Assembly: GCA_900312665.1 (NCBI GenBank)
Contig: ONZQ02000010.1
Span: forward strand, 1-64,000
Direction of reading: 5' to 3'
DNA from: Cephalotrichum gorgonifer
Taxonomy: Eukaryota; Ascomycota; Sordariomycetes; Microascales; Microascaceae
Length of the DNA stretch: 64,000 nucleotides
Positions 31,057-41,357 of the stretch are shown in pieces. The notes under the pieces were generated by a model. It saw nothing but the letters and a program-made list of their open reading frames with translations, did no database searches and was not told the origin of the DNA. How positions within the stretch are numbered: the stretch's first letter is position 1; every line of letters starts with the position of its first letter. The translations under genes were made by a program, and so were the position numbers.

Positions 31057-34022
31057 TTACCGTCTCGCTGTCGCCGGCTTTACAGACCACAGTTCTCGAG
31101 ACCATCCCGCCTCCCTAAGCTTCTTGCTGCTCGACCCGCTAGCCTTCTTCTCGCCTGTCGTAACGGCTAGGGCCTTGCTACACAGCGCAAACGACTCCAC
31201 AAGCTCTTTCATCCGACGGGCCTCCACGAAACAAGTTGCAATGTCCGAGTTCTTGTCGGCAACCACTGATGCTAGTTCCATAGATTCGAGCAGATAATCG
31301 CGGGACAGACAGGTCCCGGCAAAGTGCAGGGTGCTCACATATGCTAGGACTGTTTCTGGAAGGTATGTTTGCCGCAGCCGTGCGAGTTCTGAGTCGCCCT
31401 CTGTGATGTGTGTTAGCTAGGACCAGCACATGAGCAGGGTAGGTTCGGGGACGAGCGCTTACCCTGGATTCCTACTAGGAGCCAGCCTCCCAGCAGGGGT
31501 TGCATATGGTCGCTCAAGGCTTTGGCTTCGATTCCCACGTTGGGCCAGAAATCCGGCGACTTGGCCGATCCCCTAACAATGGTCAGTGTGATTGTTCAAC
31601 GTGAGCAGGTTGGTCATGGTCAGGGAGGAGGCCTACTCTCGGGAAATCTGCGCCATCGATGCTAGCGTCTCCATGGTGTCGAGGGCGCGAACCAAACCTT
31701 CCAGTTCACGGAAATTCCTGGCATCGGCGGCCACCTGCGCTGGAGTGCCCACAAACGCCGGCATGGCGTTCAGATGCGCTGCCCAGAAGCCAGTAGAACT
31801 GAGCTCAGTTGCTTCAGGCTCGTCATCTCCTGGACCGATGATCCGAGTTTTCAGTAACTCAGAAAAGCTGATCCTTTCCGAAAATGCCCGGGCGGCATTC
31901 AGGTGCATTTGTTCTAGACATGTGATGTTAGAAATGGAACCAAGAACGCACTAGCCAGGAAGAGTTGCATACTGAGGAAGTACTTGTACACCTTGGTGCC
32001 AGTCGACAAAACCTCCGGCCATGCATATTCGGCCAACGTGAGCCATTCCACGGCCCGGATTAGGTGCTCGTGCGCTGGATCGATTTGTTCTGGGTCGTCG
32101 CTGAAGAAGTCTGGCTGCACCGGCCGCCCATACTTGGTGCTGTGGGGGACGTCTTCCAAAATCGAGAAGACGGGATTCGTAGACTCTCTCCCCCCGCCGA
32201 GCTTCAGAGCCGCATCCGACTGGATTACCGCCAGGGTCTTGACGAATTTCAAAGGATCCAGACCGGCCTGGTGAATCAGATTCATTTCCCGCTGACGAGT
32301 GTCCTCGTCCACTATGCTGATGAGATTCCTGCATAGTACTTCATACTGTCTGGGCCCCTGGAGGGTAGAGCAATACAAGGGGATGAGCTCGTGGAGTCCA
32401 GATAGCCGTAGTAGACTGATGTAGGTAGCAACGGCATTTTGCTGGACGTCCCGACGGGCGGTGTCGTGGCTGATTGCGGACGTCGTCTCGGGATAAAGAG
32501 CCTCTAGCTGCGACAGGATTATGTAGACATGTGCCGCGACTCTCACTCCGTGGGACTGAGCGGGCTGGAAGTATCGGCGGCTATCCACGTTGGATCCTGA
32601 AAGGTCGTTACGGGGTAATAGCTTGGACTCAAGCTTATCATTCATGTGCAAGGCGAGGACCGACCCTTGATCAAAGAAGTGCTGTTCGAGTTCATTTGCG
32701 AGAATAGACCCCTGTAGAGCTTTAACGGGGTCACGAGCCTCGGCCGCCGTGGCACTATTGGACTCGAGTGATCGAACTAGGCGCTTCTCGAGCTTACCGG
32801 TGTCGTCGAGGTTCTGAGTGGCGTCGAATGAAGGCAGGGCCTGCTGCGCGATGGTCGCGTCTGCTTCTTGACTGCATCTTGACGAGACAAACGAGTCAAA
32901 CTGGCTGCGAAGGTGTGCATTGTAGTGTGCAAACACGAAATCGTCCCACGTCTTGCACACCCTCTCAACAGCTGGAAGATCCCCGCTCAATATGCCGTAC
33001 ACTGCCCGTTCATAGTCGTCGGAGCCCCCCTGGCGCGAAGCGGCAAGACAGCAACGCCTCCATATAGAGAATGATTCAGGCGGCACTTCGGGCGGGATGT
33101 TCGTATCCTCTCTCGAAAGACAGAGGGCGGACATGGAAACGACACGCCATCCCTCGGTGCGCTCGGAGCACCATTCTCGGATCTCCTCGGGTGTACATCC
33201 CCGGCGCAGGAGCTCAAAACAGCCACGCCAAACCGCTCGCTCGAAGTATTCATCCTGAGGCTCAAGCTTCCTTCCTTGTCTTGTGATCGAATCTGGGTCG
33301 AGTTGTGTGACTAGAGGGGATTTTGACGAATTCAGCAGCGACTGCGCAACTTCGGGCGACGAAGGGTCAAGAACGTGAGGCCAGGCGCCGACGCTTTTGC
33401 GAAGCTTTATCAAAGACTTGCTATGTATCCACCCATGGGCGATGATGTCGCCGCGGTCGGCGTTTTTCTGAAGATCTTCGACAAGGTCGTTGATATCGGG
33501 GCCATCGGCGGCGCCAGTCTGGAGCCATTGAAGCACGGCCTTTCTCTCTTTTACTAGAGGGTCGGAGGCGCCCACAAACTCGTGCCAAAGGCCCTGGTGA
33601 GAAGACCGTGGCGTCAAGCGGCTCGATCGGTTGGCGCGGCTATCGATCTCGGGATAGCGTATGGGTAAGAGGCGCCGAAGCAGGTCCCAGGTTGAAGCCT
33701 CTTGTTTCCAGTTCCGTATCTCCTCTGCTGACGTATTTGAACCGGCTTGTTCGTCGACATCATCAACATCCATATCGGTTTCTTCCTGGCCTCCCGCGCT
33801 TCGAGAGCGCGCCTTCTGCTTCCGCCGCCGAATTCGGTTATGGTATTGCTCCGACGCATAATGGTAATAGGTATCCACGAGGTTGAGGATCCGCGTGCGC
33901 CGCTCGGGGCTAGAGCCGCGTTCTAGAAGGCAGTCGTCTAGCGCGTTGGCGAAAAATTCATTCTCGGGCTTTGCTGGGAGAGTTTGGAATGACTGCCGTA
34001 AGAAGGGGGCGGCTTCGTCCAT
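31057..34022 (-). CDS. NUP84: Nuclear pore complex protein NUP84/NUP107
   Basis: Four exons (34022-31952, 31913-31637, 31572-31463, 31400-31057) encode 933 residues. A GTG codon lies upstream in frame, but the ATG at 34022 gives MDEAAPFLRQSFQTLPAKPE, the expected opening. The protein is almost entirely helical. It includes AVWRGCFELLRRGCTPEEIR, WEFVGA-like and RRCCLAASRQGG segments, and late helices IRAVEWLTLAEYAWPEVLST and LSDHMQPLLGGWLL that are typical of the Nup84/Nup107 ACE1-type scaffold. The C-terminus is basic. The protein is a core of the Y-complex that coats the nuclear pore membrane. Introns 2-4 cluster in the last third, and all junctions keep frame. Length is appropriate for filamentous fungi. 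Confidence 0.92.
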
Positions 34023-34765
34023 GGTGAGATAGTGCACGAAGTTGCGATTCTATTTTCGGAAAGGAAGGCGAAGGGCACGCGAGGCGAGGCGTGAGGAGAT
34101 CGGGAAGAGAGCAGATTCGCTCGTGAGACTATCAGGAACCTGGCCGCCGAAAAGGTCGGGCGCCGGGCCAAGGTTAAGGGAATCGGCTGCCACCCCTACC
34201 GAATGACGGAAAACGAACGGGTATTGTGAGGTAATGATGTAGGCTCGCAAACTAGAGCGTGTTTAATGTCGCCAAAACAGCTTAGAAGGTGGGTTGCGAT
34301 GCGGCGACGATATCTAGATTTGACGCGTCGTCGCTGCTGTGCTGTGTGGATCTTTGAAGCTCTGAGCAAAGAATGGACCCCCCAATAATGCAAGTGTCTT
34401 CCCACCGCATTGTGCACTGTGCTGCCACTACCCACCGACACCTGGACCAATGAACACCCACACTTGCACTGGCAGGAACCAAATTATGTAAGCAGAGTCG
34501 CACATAAAATAGCGAGATTTTTCGCATCAAGTTCGTCTGTCTTCCTTTGATGGATTACACAAATGTCGTGGCATCCATATTAGAGTCTCGGAGCAGGATT
34601 TTTTAATGCTTGCTCAGTTCCCAAGGGAGCTCTTGCGCGCTCAAGGATCGCCTAGAAAACAGGCCCTTTCTATAAATGTTACCCGCCCTTTCTTGGGGGC
34701 CAACGTCACACAGAACAGGGCCACATTCCTACAGTACTACAACTATGTGTGCGCATGTTCGATCT
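34023..34765. other. Intergenic, NUP84 promoter
   Basis: These 743 bp lie between NUP84 and CMC4 on the same strand. No frame or splice chain was found. The NUP84 promoter and CMC4 3' UTR are expected here. Confidence 0.55.
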
Positions 34766-35238
34766 TCAGATCTTGTGGGTGCCCTTCTCTCCAGAGAGGG
34801 CTTGGATCCTCGTCCTCAGTAGCTCTGGTTTCGGACAACTCGCGGTAGTGGCTTCATCGCCATTTTGGCGGTAGAATCCTTCGCAGCACTTGTAGAGGGC
34901 GAGAATGGCACCTTTACATCTTGCCTCGTTATAATCGTTCCGGGTTAGACAAGCTGTCTGTCGTTAGAAGCAACACTATGCTTAAATTTCATCTGCTGGA
35001 TGAGAGGGCATCATGTCTGCCACCTGGGGGCCCCTTACACTGAATCTTGCACTTTATGCAGAAAGATGATGTCTTGTCAGGAAGTGTTCTCAGCACGTAC
35101 CAATAGGATATGTACACTTACTGCTTGAGGATGGCACGGCGCGACATCTGATGGAGTCTCGTCCGATGGATTCTTCGTCTGGGATAAGATAATCAGTCAA
35201 ACCAGGAATGACTCTGCTCCACAAAGGTTCCTTACCAT
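34766..35238 (-). CDS. CMC4: CX9C-motif mitochondrial protein CMC4, with ATG-only first exon and 13-nt micro-exon
   Basis: Four coding exons are inferred: 35238-35236 (ATG only, then GTAAGG), 35178-35122, 35051-35039 (13 nt) and 34953-34766, giving 86 residues. The joined protein reads TKNPSDETPSDVAPCHPQA, CKIQS, CLTRNDYNEARCKGAILA, then LYKCCEGFYRQNGDEATT and a basic C-terminus. Cys at 16, 21, 26, 37, 47, 48 and 64 reproduce the CMC4 pattern, including C-x9-C (37-47) and the ACKIQSCL/YKCC segments. CMC4 proteins are small helix-pair proteins oxidised by Mia40 in the mitochondrial intermembrane space; their job is unclear. Frame is maintained only with both tiny exons. CTGAT and CTAAC-like branches support introns 1 and 3. 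Confidence 0.85.
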
Positions 35239-35415
35239 GCTGTAAAAATTACCCGTATAAACAGTCTGTCGTATGGCCAAGGACTGTTTAGATTGGCTCG
35301 AAACCTGAATAAGGAGGCGCGCTCGTTCCGTGTTAGAATATGTAGTGGCAGGTGCGCTTGATGTAGGAGGCTCACGCCTCCAAGCTCGATAAAACTTGCT
35401 TATGAAGAGCCGATA

Positions 35416-35733
35416 TTACTGCCTTCCTTGTGAAAGGAATCCTGAGTCATCCACCCACCCAGATCCACCCTCGTCAACCACCATATCACTGGAAAGACCC
35501 TCCATTGTCTCTATCCGGATAACGGGGACACTCAGATTCCCTGAACTCCAAATCTTTCCATTTCGCGCTGCTCTGTGTCTCTTGGTAATATATATCCAGC
35601 TTGAAACATCCGCCAGAATCGGGCTTTCAGTTATTTTGGGCTCACTAACATCCAAAGGTCCCGAACAGAAAGGCGACAAACGCGAGGGAGTGAGTAGCCT
35701 GGCTAGGTCCAGCTGGTGAGCTGACGGAATCAA
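35416..35733 (-). CDS. Possible exon of an unrecognised protein
   Basis: An open frame of about 105 codons has protein-like composition (LTPSRLSPFCSGPLDVSEP, ILADVSSWIYITKRHR, SGNLSVPVIRIETMEGLSSD) and ends GFLSQGRQ. It has no in-frame ATG at its 5' end; the first usable codon is TTG. A real gene would therefore need an upstream exon, which I could not find, though an AG acceptor near 35722 is possible. The region also overlaps the promoter area of SUMO and CMC4. I do not recognise a family. Confidence 0.3.
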   Translation of the reverse strand: MIPSAHQLDLARLLTPSRLSPFCSGPLDVSEPKITESPILADVSSWIYITKRHRAARNGKIWSSGNLSVPVIRIETMEGLSSDMVVDEGGSGWVDDSGFLSQGRQ

Positions 35734-35851
35734 GAACCTTCTTCATCCCCCACCGCCCCACCAAACTCCACCCCTCACTCAACGCGAGGCAACCACTTCT
35801 ACAAACCCGCCACGACACGCATCCATCACTTCCGCGCCAGCACATACTGAC

Positions 35852-35919
35852 GTAAGGCCCCCCCAGCTGCTATGGATTATTTTCCTGCGCGTAGTTGGCC
35901 ATCACTAACCTCCACCTAG
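35852..35919 (+). other. Probable 5'-leader intron of SUMO
   Basis: GTAAGG at 35852, a CACTAAC branch at about 35902-35908 and a CCTAG acceptor ending at 35919 form a well-shaped 68-nt intron just upstream of the SUMO start at 35991. Confidence 0.6.
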
Positions 35920-35990
35920 ATCAGGGACTCGCTTTACCCTCGAACCCGAAGCTGAACCCGATCCCGAACCTCAACCCAGCTCCTCTCACT

Positions 35991-36339
35991 ATGTCCGAAG
36001 ACGCCAACGGCAGTGGCGAGACCCCCGCGCCGGCCGAACACCTTAACATCAAGGTTACGGACAACAATAACGAGGTTTTCTTCAAGATAAAGAGGAACAC
36101 CCGCTTGGAGAAACTCATGCGCGCATTCTGCGACCGCCAGGGAAAGAAGATGGAGTCTGTGCGCTTCCTCTTCGAGGGAGCTCGTGTTCAGACTGAGGAC
36201 ACACCTGATACGGTATCGTTGCCTTGTGGTCCTCCTCGTCCTATCAAGATGCTCAAGATGCTGATTTGACCTTTCGTAGCTCGAGATGCAGGATGGTGAC
36301 ACTCTCGAAGTCCACCAGGAACAGATCGGGGGGCGATAA
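35991..36339 (+). CDS. SMT3: SUMO (small ubiquitin-like modifier)
   Basis: Two exons (35991-36212 and 36280-36339) encode 93 residues. The sequence is MSEDANGSGETPAPAEHLNI, KVTDNNNEVFFKIKRNTRLE, then KLMRAFCDRQGKKMESVRFL and, after the intron, LEMQDGDTLEVHQEQIGGR. The beta-grasp fold and the C-terminal Gly-Gly followed by one residue (Arg93) are diagnostic; a Ulp protease must remove the last residue. The N-terminal tail is acidic and polar. An in-frame ATG-like extension upstream (MAITNL...) is rejected because it lies in the leader and just after the likely leader intron. The modifier is conjugated to lysines of nuclear proteins. The gene converges on the LIM-protein gene. Confidence 0.96.
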
Positions 36340-36658
36340 GTACGGGAGGGATTGTCACTAGTGTTTTTTTGCGGGTGTTGTGTGCGCGTTGCGACTCTAC
36401 ATTTCTTGGCTTGCAGCCACAGGAGAACGGTGTTTAAGGAAACCTCGTCCTGACGGGGGATGGTCCTGGTGGTAGGGCCTTGGATGACGGAAGTAACGAT
36501 AACAGAAGATAGTTCGATGCATGGCATCCGGTCCTTGAAATCGCAATTTGATTGAACGACACATCTCTCGATTCGCACGTACATGAATGTCTTGGAAGCC
36601 TCAATACAGCTAGACTGGATGGGTCGGTGCGATGAATATCGCAAAACGAGTGGCATTT
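36340..36658. other. Convergent spacer
   Basis: These 319 bp hold the facing 3' ends of SUMO and the LIM protein; no gene or clear repeat. Confidence 0.6.
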
Positions 36659-39143
36659 CTATTTCTTCAGCTCCCTCATTCTGCAGCTCGTGCAGAGGAT
36701 AATCATGGAACCAGAAGGATCCTCCGTCGGGAAAATCTGACCGTCGTCAAACCCCCCACTACAGTGTGCACAGCGGAAACAAGCCTCATGCCACTCACCC
36801 CCCAGGGCTTTGATGTACTGTCCGACTACCGCGATCTTGCACATTTTGCACTTAGGCGCGTGCCTCTCCGTCCGCTTGGTCTGGCACTTGATGCACCACG
36901 CGTACCCGTCCTTTTCTATATGCGTCATACCGTGTTCGAAAGGGTCACCACATTCCGCACAGAAAAAGTGGCCGTAGTGCCAGTGCTCGCCCAGGGCGAC
37001 GATGTGCTCCCCAAGGATAGGCGTCGTGCAATGCTTGCAGCGTGGCGCATAGAGCTCGTGCCAGTCCAGATGGCAGTAGAACCGAAGCCGGTCATCCCCA
37101 TCCTCCGCCATGGTCTTGCCCTGGACTTCTTCGAGTACCTCGCCCGCAGCGCGACGGCGGATGCGGTCGAGGCGTTCACTTCGGAAGGAGTCGGGCTCGG
37201 GACTTATCTCCAGTGCCTCTAGACTGGTCCCGCAGGTAAAGCAGGAGAGGCACTGTGGGTGGAACTTGTCTGCCGAGCCCGCGAGCTGCACGAACCGACC
37301 CTGAAGAGGAAACCCGCATTCATGACACAGACTTGCGCCACGAGGGAAGGTGCCTGGCGGCGGACGTGGAGCTCGGGAGCGACAGGATGGCTTGCCGGGC
37401 TGGGGGAGTGGTCGAGCGCTCCCGTTGCGGTTCTCATCTGGCGTAACGATGATCGGTACACCTCCATCTTGGGGTGAATCGTCGACGTTGATGGATGGGA
37501 CGTTGACAGACGGGACGTTGATCGATGGGATAGGAGGAGAAGGCTCCTGTATCGTCGGGATAGATATCTTCGTCTTGATTCCACCATCGTCTACGTTGAT
37601 AGATGGGATTGCAAAGCTGGCGGGTGGGCCAGCGACTTCCCTGTCTTGGTCTGTGACAATAGACGGGATAGCCATCGCCGGGGGGCCGCAGCCACGTTCT
37701 GGTCTACGATCAGTCGACTGGTCTGGAGGAGTCCAACTTGCGTTGAAGCTTACAATAGGGCGGCTGGGGTTGTCGCTGACCGCCGACGGAGTTGGTAATT
37801 TTTCGCTTCGGTCTTTCAGTTTCATGCTTGTCGCTTGACGGATGTCGTCGGCCCGGACTTCAACACCTTGTATCCTCTCCGCATCAGCGGGAGGCGGAGC
37901 ACGTGCGGTCGGCGGGTTTGTCGTGTACTGCGCATCGCGGGAGCGAGAAGGAGGATTTTTGTGGATATCTTCTTTTGAGAAGGCGCTGGGCTTGGGCGGG
38001 CTGAAATGGACCCGGGTGAGGGGGTTCTTGCCCCGTGCCTCGAGTACGGGCGAGAAGTTCCGTCTCGGCGGTTCTTTGTCCCAGACTGGGCCAGCCTCTG
38101 GTTCTTCCCATATCTGATCCACAGAAAACGGTTTCCCAATTTCACCGCTGATATTGCGCCTGCCGCGGGGTGCTGGGTTTTGGCGGGGTCCATTGGGTAC
38201 CGCAGCCCGACGGGCGGAGGAAATGCTGCTGAATGACTTCCCCGGCGCAGTCGGCCTGGAGTCCGTCACCTTTCCGTTATCGCTACTTGTGACACCTTCA
38301 TCCGGGTTCTGCGGGTTTGTCGAGAACCCAGCACTCTCTGTGGAGCTACCGGACACAGAGCGAGAGCAGTCCCTTGCGAGGCCCGTAGCAACGATTTCGT
38401 CCCCATACATGCCCACACTCGCGGTCCGGGCGTGCGCATAACTATTCTTCCGAAGATGGGGGCGATATCGATACGGTGCATCGGGAGCCGCCTGCCGGGT
38501 AGGATGTTGGTGTTGCCAGACGAGCTCCGATGCTTCGTTCAGAGCAGCTTCATAGAGGCGTTGATCATCTGCGGAGGTGCCCTTGGACTGCACTGAATCT
38601 TCCAATTTCATGTCATCCATCGCCTCTCGGAGAGAGAAGGCCTCTTCCTTCTCCATCCAGCGTTGCCCGCGTTCCATGTAGGTTGCAGTCGGAACGACGT
38701 CCGAGGGCTTGAGGGGCGCAACCTGCCGCTGAGGATAGTAGTCCCGAGCGTTGGGGCCAACCGAATACCGAGATCGGACACTAGAGGTGGCGATGGAAGG
38801 GGCTCTAGAACTATGGTTCGCCTGTGGTGGAGGCATCGCCGAGGGTGTTTTCGCTCGGTCGATGGAACGGCAGTCTCTCGGAGGTGGAGTTGTGCTGTAT
38901 TCCCTCGGTATCGGCGTCGAAGTCGGCGCTGGTGCATGTTGCTCGCGAGAACCCCCAGGACGGCTCATCCTATTATTCCGAAGATCGGAGAGGTATGCCG
39001 CTGCGTAGTTCCAGTTAGCAACTAGCCATGCTTGTGAGGGAAGTGCTCGTGGTTGTCATACCAAACTGGTCATTGGTCATATAGGCCGCCGACGGCGGCG
39101 TCACCTTCCGGCTTCCGTCTCTAGGCTTGCCCCGACCGAACAT
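36659..39143 (-). CDS. Three-LIM-domain protein, paxillin-like
   Basis: Two exons (39143-39062 and 39000-36659) encode 807 residues. Exon 1 gives MFGRGKPRDGSRKVTPPSAA, and the join reads MTNDQFAAYLSDLRNNRMSR, a conserved opening of these fungal proteins. Residues ~40-590 are disordered (Ser/Pro/Arg-rich) with repeated PSINV motifs at about 480-530. Three LIM zinc fingers end the protein. LIM1 starts CHECGFPLQGRFVQL and has a roughly 50-residue acidic/basic insertion before FYCHLDWHELYAPRC. LIM2 is CKHCTTPILGEHIVAL...WCIKC. LIM3 is CKMCKIAVVGQYIKAL...LCTSC. The arrangement resembles fungal paxillin-like (Pxl1) proteins that act in actin ring and Rho signalling at growth sites; the exact orthology is uncertain. 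An in-frame ATG at 38968 is internal. Confidence 0.9.
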
Positions 39144-39832
39144 GGTCTGCGTGTTGGGGGTTGCTTATTGTAACTCAGGTATGCGACGAGCGGCGGCGTT
39201 CACGTCGAGTCGGGTGGTGATACAGCTTGCGCGTCTAGTATTGAACACTCAAACAGAAGACAAACTCTGTCAAGGAGGGAGGAGGAGATGGGAAAGCTAG
39301 TGAAGTTTACTTCGTGTCTTTACTTCCAGGGCGGAACTGGGGATTTTGTTGTTGATATAAATACGGAACGGGAAGTAATAACATGTTCTCGAATGGCATC
39401 GTGCCTTGGGAAGCATCGGGTCAGGTCCAGTTGTCGAATCAGCCCGAAAGAGGTCGTGGAGCCTAGCGGGTGGAGCTCATCTGCGTGTTTATTGGCGGAT
39501 CCTCGGTTGACTAGGTAACTACGTTTGACAAGTGTGGCAAGTGTGGGATGCATGGGCCGAAAACTGCAGCCCCGTTCGCTGACAGCCTATCGATTAATAT
39601 GCAGTACCGGACTTTTCCTCCACAAACACTCATGTGGGGACAGGGGGCTTCACGCTGACTGACTGGCTATTAGTTGGCTCACTCACTCGTACGAGTCCTT
39701 GTATGGTGGACATATTCGCAAGATGAAGATGTTGGTGCTAGGTATATTTATGTTTGTCAAATGTCATGATCACCGTGCTTCGCGAAGCGAATCCGTAACT
39801 GGTTCCGACTTTACAGATAAAGGAAATGCCCA
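39144..39832. other. Intergenic, LIM-gene promoter
   Basis: These 689 bp lie between two minus-strand genes. Short frames only; no splice-supported gene. Confidence 0.55.
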
Positions 39833-40378
39833 TTACCAACGTAGCTCTCCTGGTGTACCCTTCTCTTTCTCGCCGGATTTGCCTTCTTTTCCGGCCGGGG
39901 CGGTTTGGAAGCCAAGATTCTTAAAGTCGTCCCTCGCCATGAGATCGCTTCGTTCCGGACACCATTAGTGACATTCAGCTGATTGCGGTCGGGGCAGGAA
40001 CGTCTTGCCTAGTCCCGCATAGACTAGACAATTCGTACTTACTGGTCCATACGGCAACCCAGATACGACTTCGCGAGATCACGGCATTCGGCTTGGTTGA
40101 TGCCTCGAGTCTTCTGCATGCACGACAAATACTTTGTCATTACCTGCTTGCATTCTCCTGCGATAGTAGGGCAAGTTTGTGAGTAAAGGGAGCTGTGAAG
40201 ACTGTTTAAAGTAAGGGTATCTTACCGTCATGGTCAAGAGGGAAACTTCCTCTCTGGGGCCTAGATATTGAAGCATCATCAGCTGAGATTCGATTGGCAC
40301 TGCAGCACCACATGGATAGAGGACTTACGGCGTTGGTTTCGTCCCTGGCTTAGACCCGGGCCCCCCAAAAGAACTCAT
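39833..40378 (-). CDS. COX19: Cytochrome c oxidase assembly protein COX19
   Basis: Four exons (40378-40329, 40260-40226, 40157-40043, 39947-39833) encode 104 residues. The N-terminus is MSSFGGPGSKPGTKPTPPQR, then GSFPLDHDGECKQVMTKYLS. Twin CX9C motifs are exact: Cys31-Cys41 and Cys53-Cys63 (CRDLAKSYLGC). The segment RMDHDLMARDDFKNLGF is the COX19 signature, and a Lys/Gly-rich tail follows. All donors are GTAAGN and phases agree. The protein is imported and oxidised by Mia40 in the intermembrane space and supports copper delivery to cytochrome c oxidase with Cox11. No exon exceeds 115 nt, so the gene is nearly invisible in ORF scans. It is divergent from VPS1. Confidence 0.94.
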
Positions 40379-41357
40379 GACTGGTATGGAAAGGGAGTGA
40401 TAGTATGGCGTCACAGCTTTTCCATTCCTATGTCATTTACTATCATGGCAAGTATTGGAACGAACGGGAGTTGGTGGAGCCGACAGATGGACCCAAGAAT
40501 CACTCTTTTCCAAACACCAGCCCGGGACGAATGGTATGAGTAGCTGTGGGTGGACTCGTAAACTACATATCATTATAAAGGGTGTAGTGGTGACCAAACT
40601 GCGTCTTGAAGCCAGAGTTCAAGTTCACAAGTAGGACGATGTTTTCAGAGATCGACTGTATATCAAATTCAAAATATGTACTGATGGCCAACACGACTGA
40701 TGGCCAACACGTCATGTCTATGAGAACAGTGAAATTTCGGCATCATTCTCTGGTGGCTCTCTCTCCCTTCGACCCATCTTGTGAACCATCCATCCGAGGT
40801 ACTTATTTTACGGTTTAGTAAATAATCTATCATAGAGAGTAGGTACTTTCCACACAGCTCCGAAGTGCCGGATTGTGATGTCACTCCCTAATATAATAAT
40901 ATTACGAGTAAGAAGCCATTTGTGATTATCGGGGTAATTTTGAGGACGGATTGTTATGTCATAAAATGGCACGCTGCACGACCTCATGTCCCTGAGATTG
41001 ATTCATGCGACCCTTGGAAATACGGCACGCACCAAGGTCTGACGCGACACCTTCCTGCATCGCCGACTACCAAGGGCTTTCCGACACAGGCTGAGCGCAT
41101 TTCCGCCGGAGCTCGAATATTTTCCGTCGATTTTTTCGGGTATTAATAGTACTGAGTTGATCTGTCGGTCGCGTCCGGCCTAAAGAAAACAAGTTAAGAC
41201 AGAAAGAGAGAAAAAAAAAACCAAGCCACCTGCGCAACCGACGCTTGCTCCCTTCCTCCGCCTCGGCATCCACCTCCGAATCGCAACAGCCTCCCCTAGC
41301 TTCATCGAGCTAGCCCGCACAACAAACCCCGGCCCTCGAAACAGGCCTCACAGCATC
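40379..41357. promoter_or_regulatory. Divergent promoter region of COX19 and VPS1
   Basis: About 980 bp separate the two divergent starts. No gene is visible. An A-rich run (about 41211-41220) and purine-rich leader precede VPS1. Confidence 0.5.

Noticed and set aside
35333..35410. GGAGGCTCACGCCTCC hairpin as a terminator
   Set aside because: A 6-bp stem without a U-tract; nuclear Pol II genes do not use such terminators.
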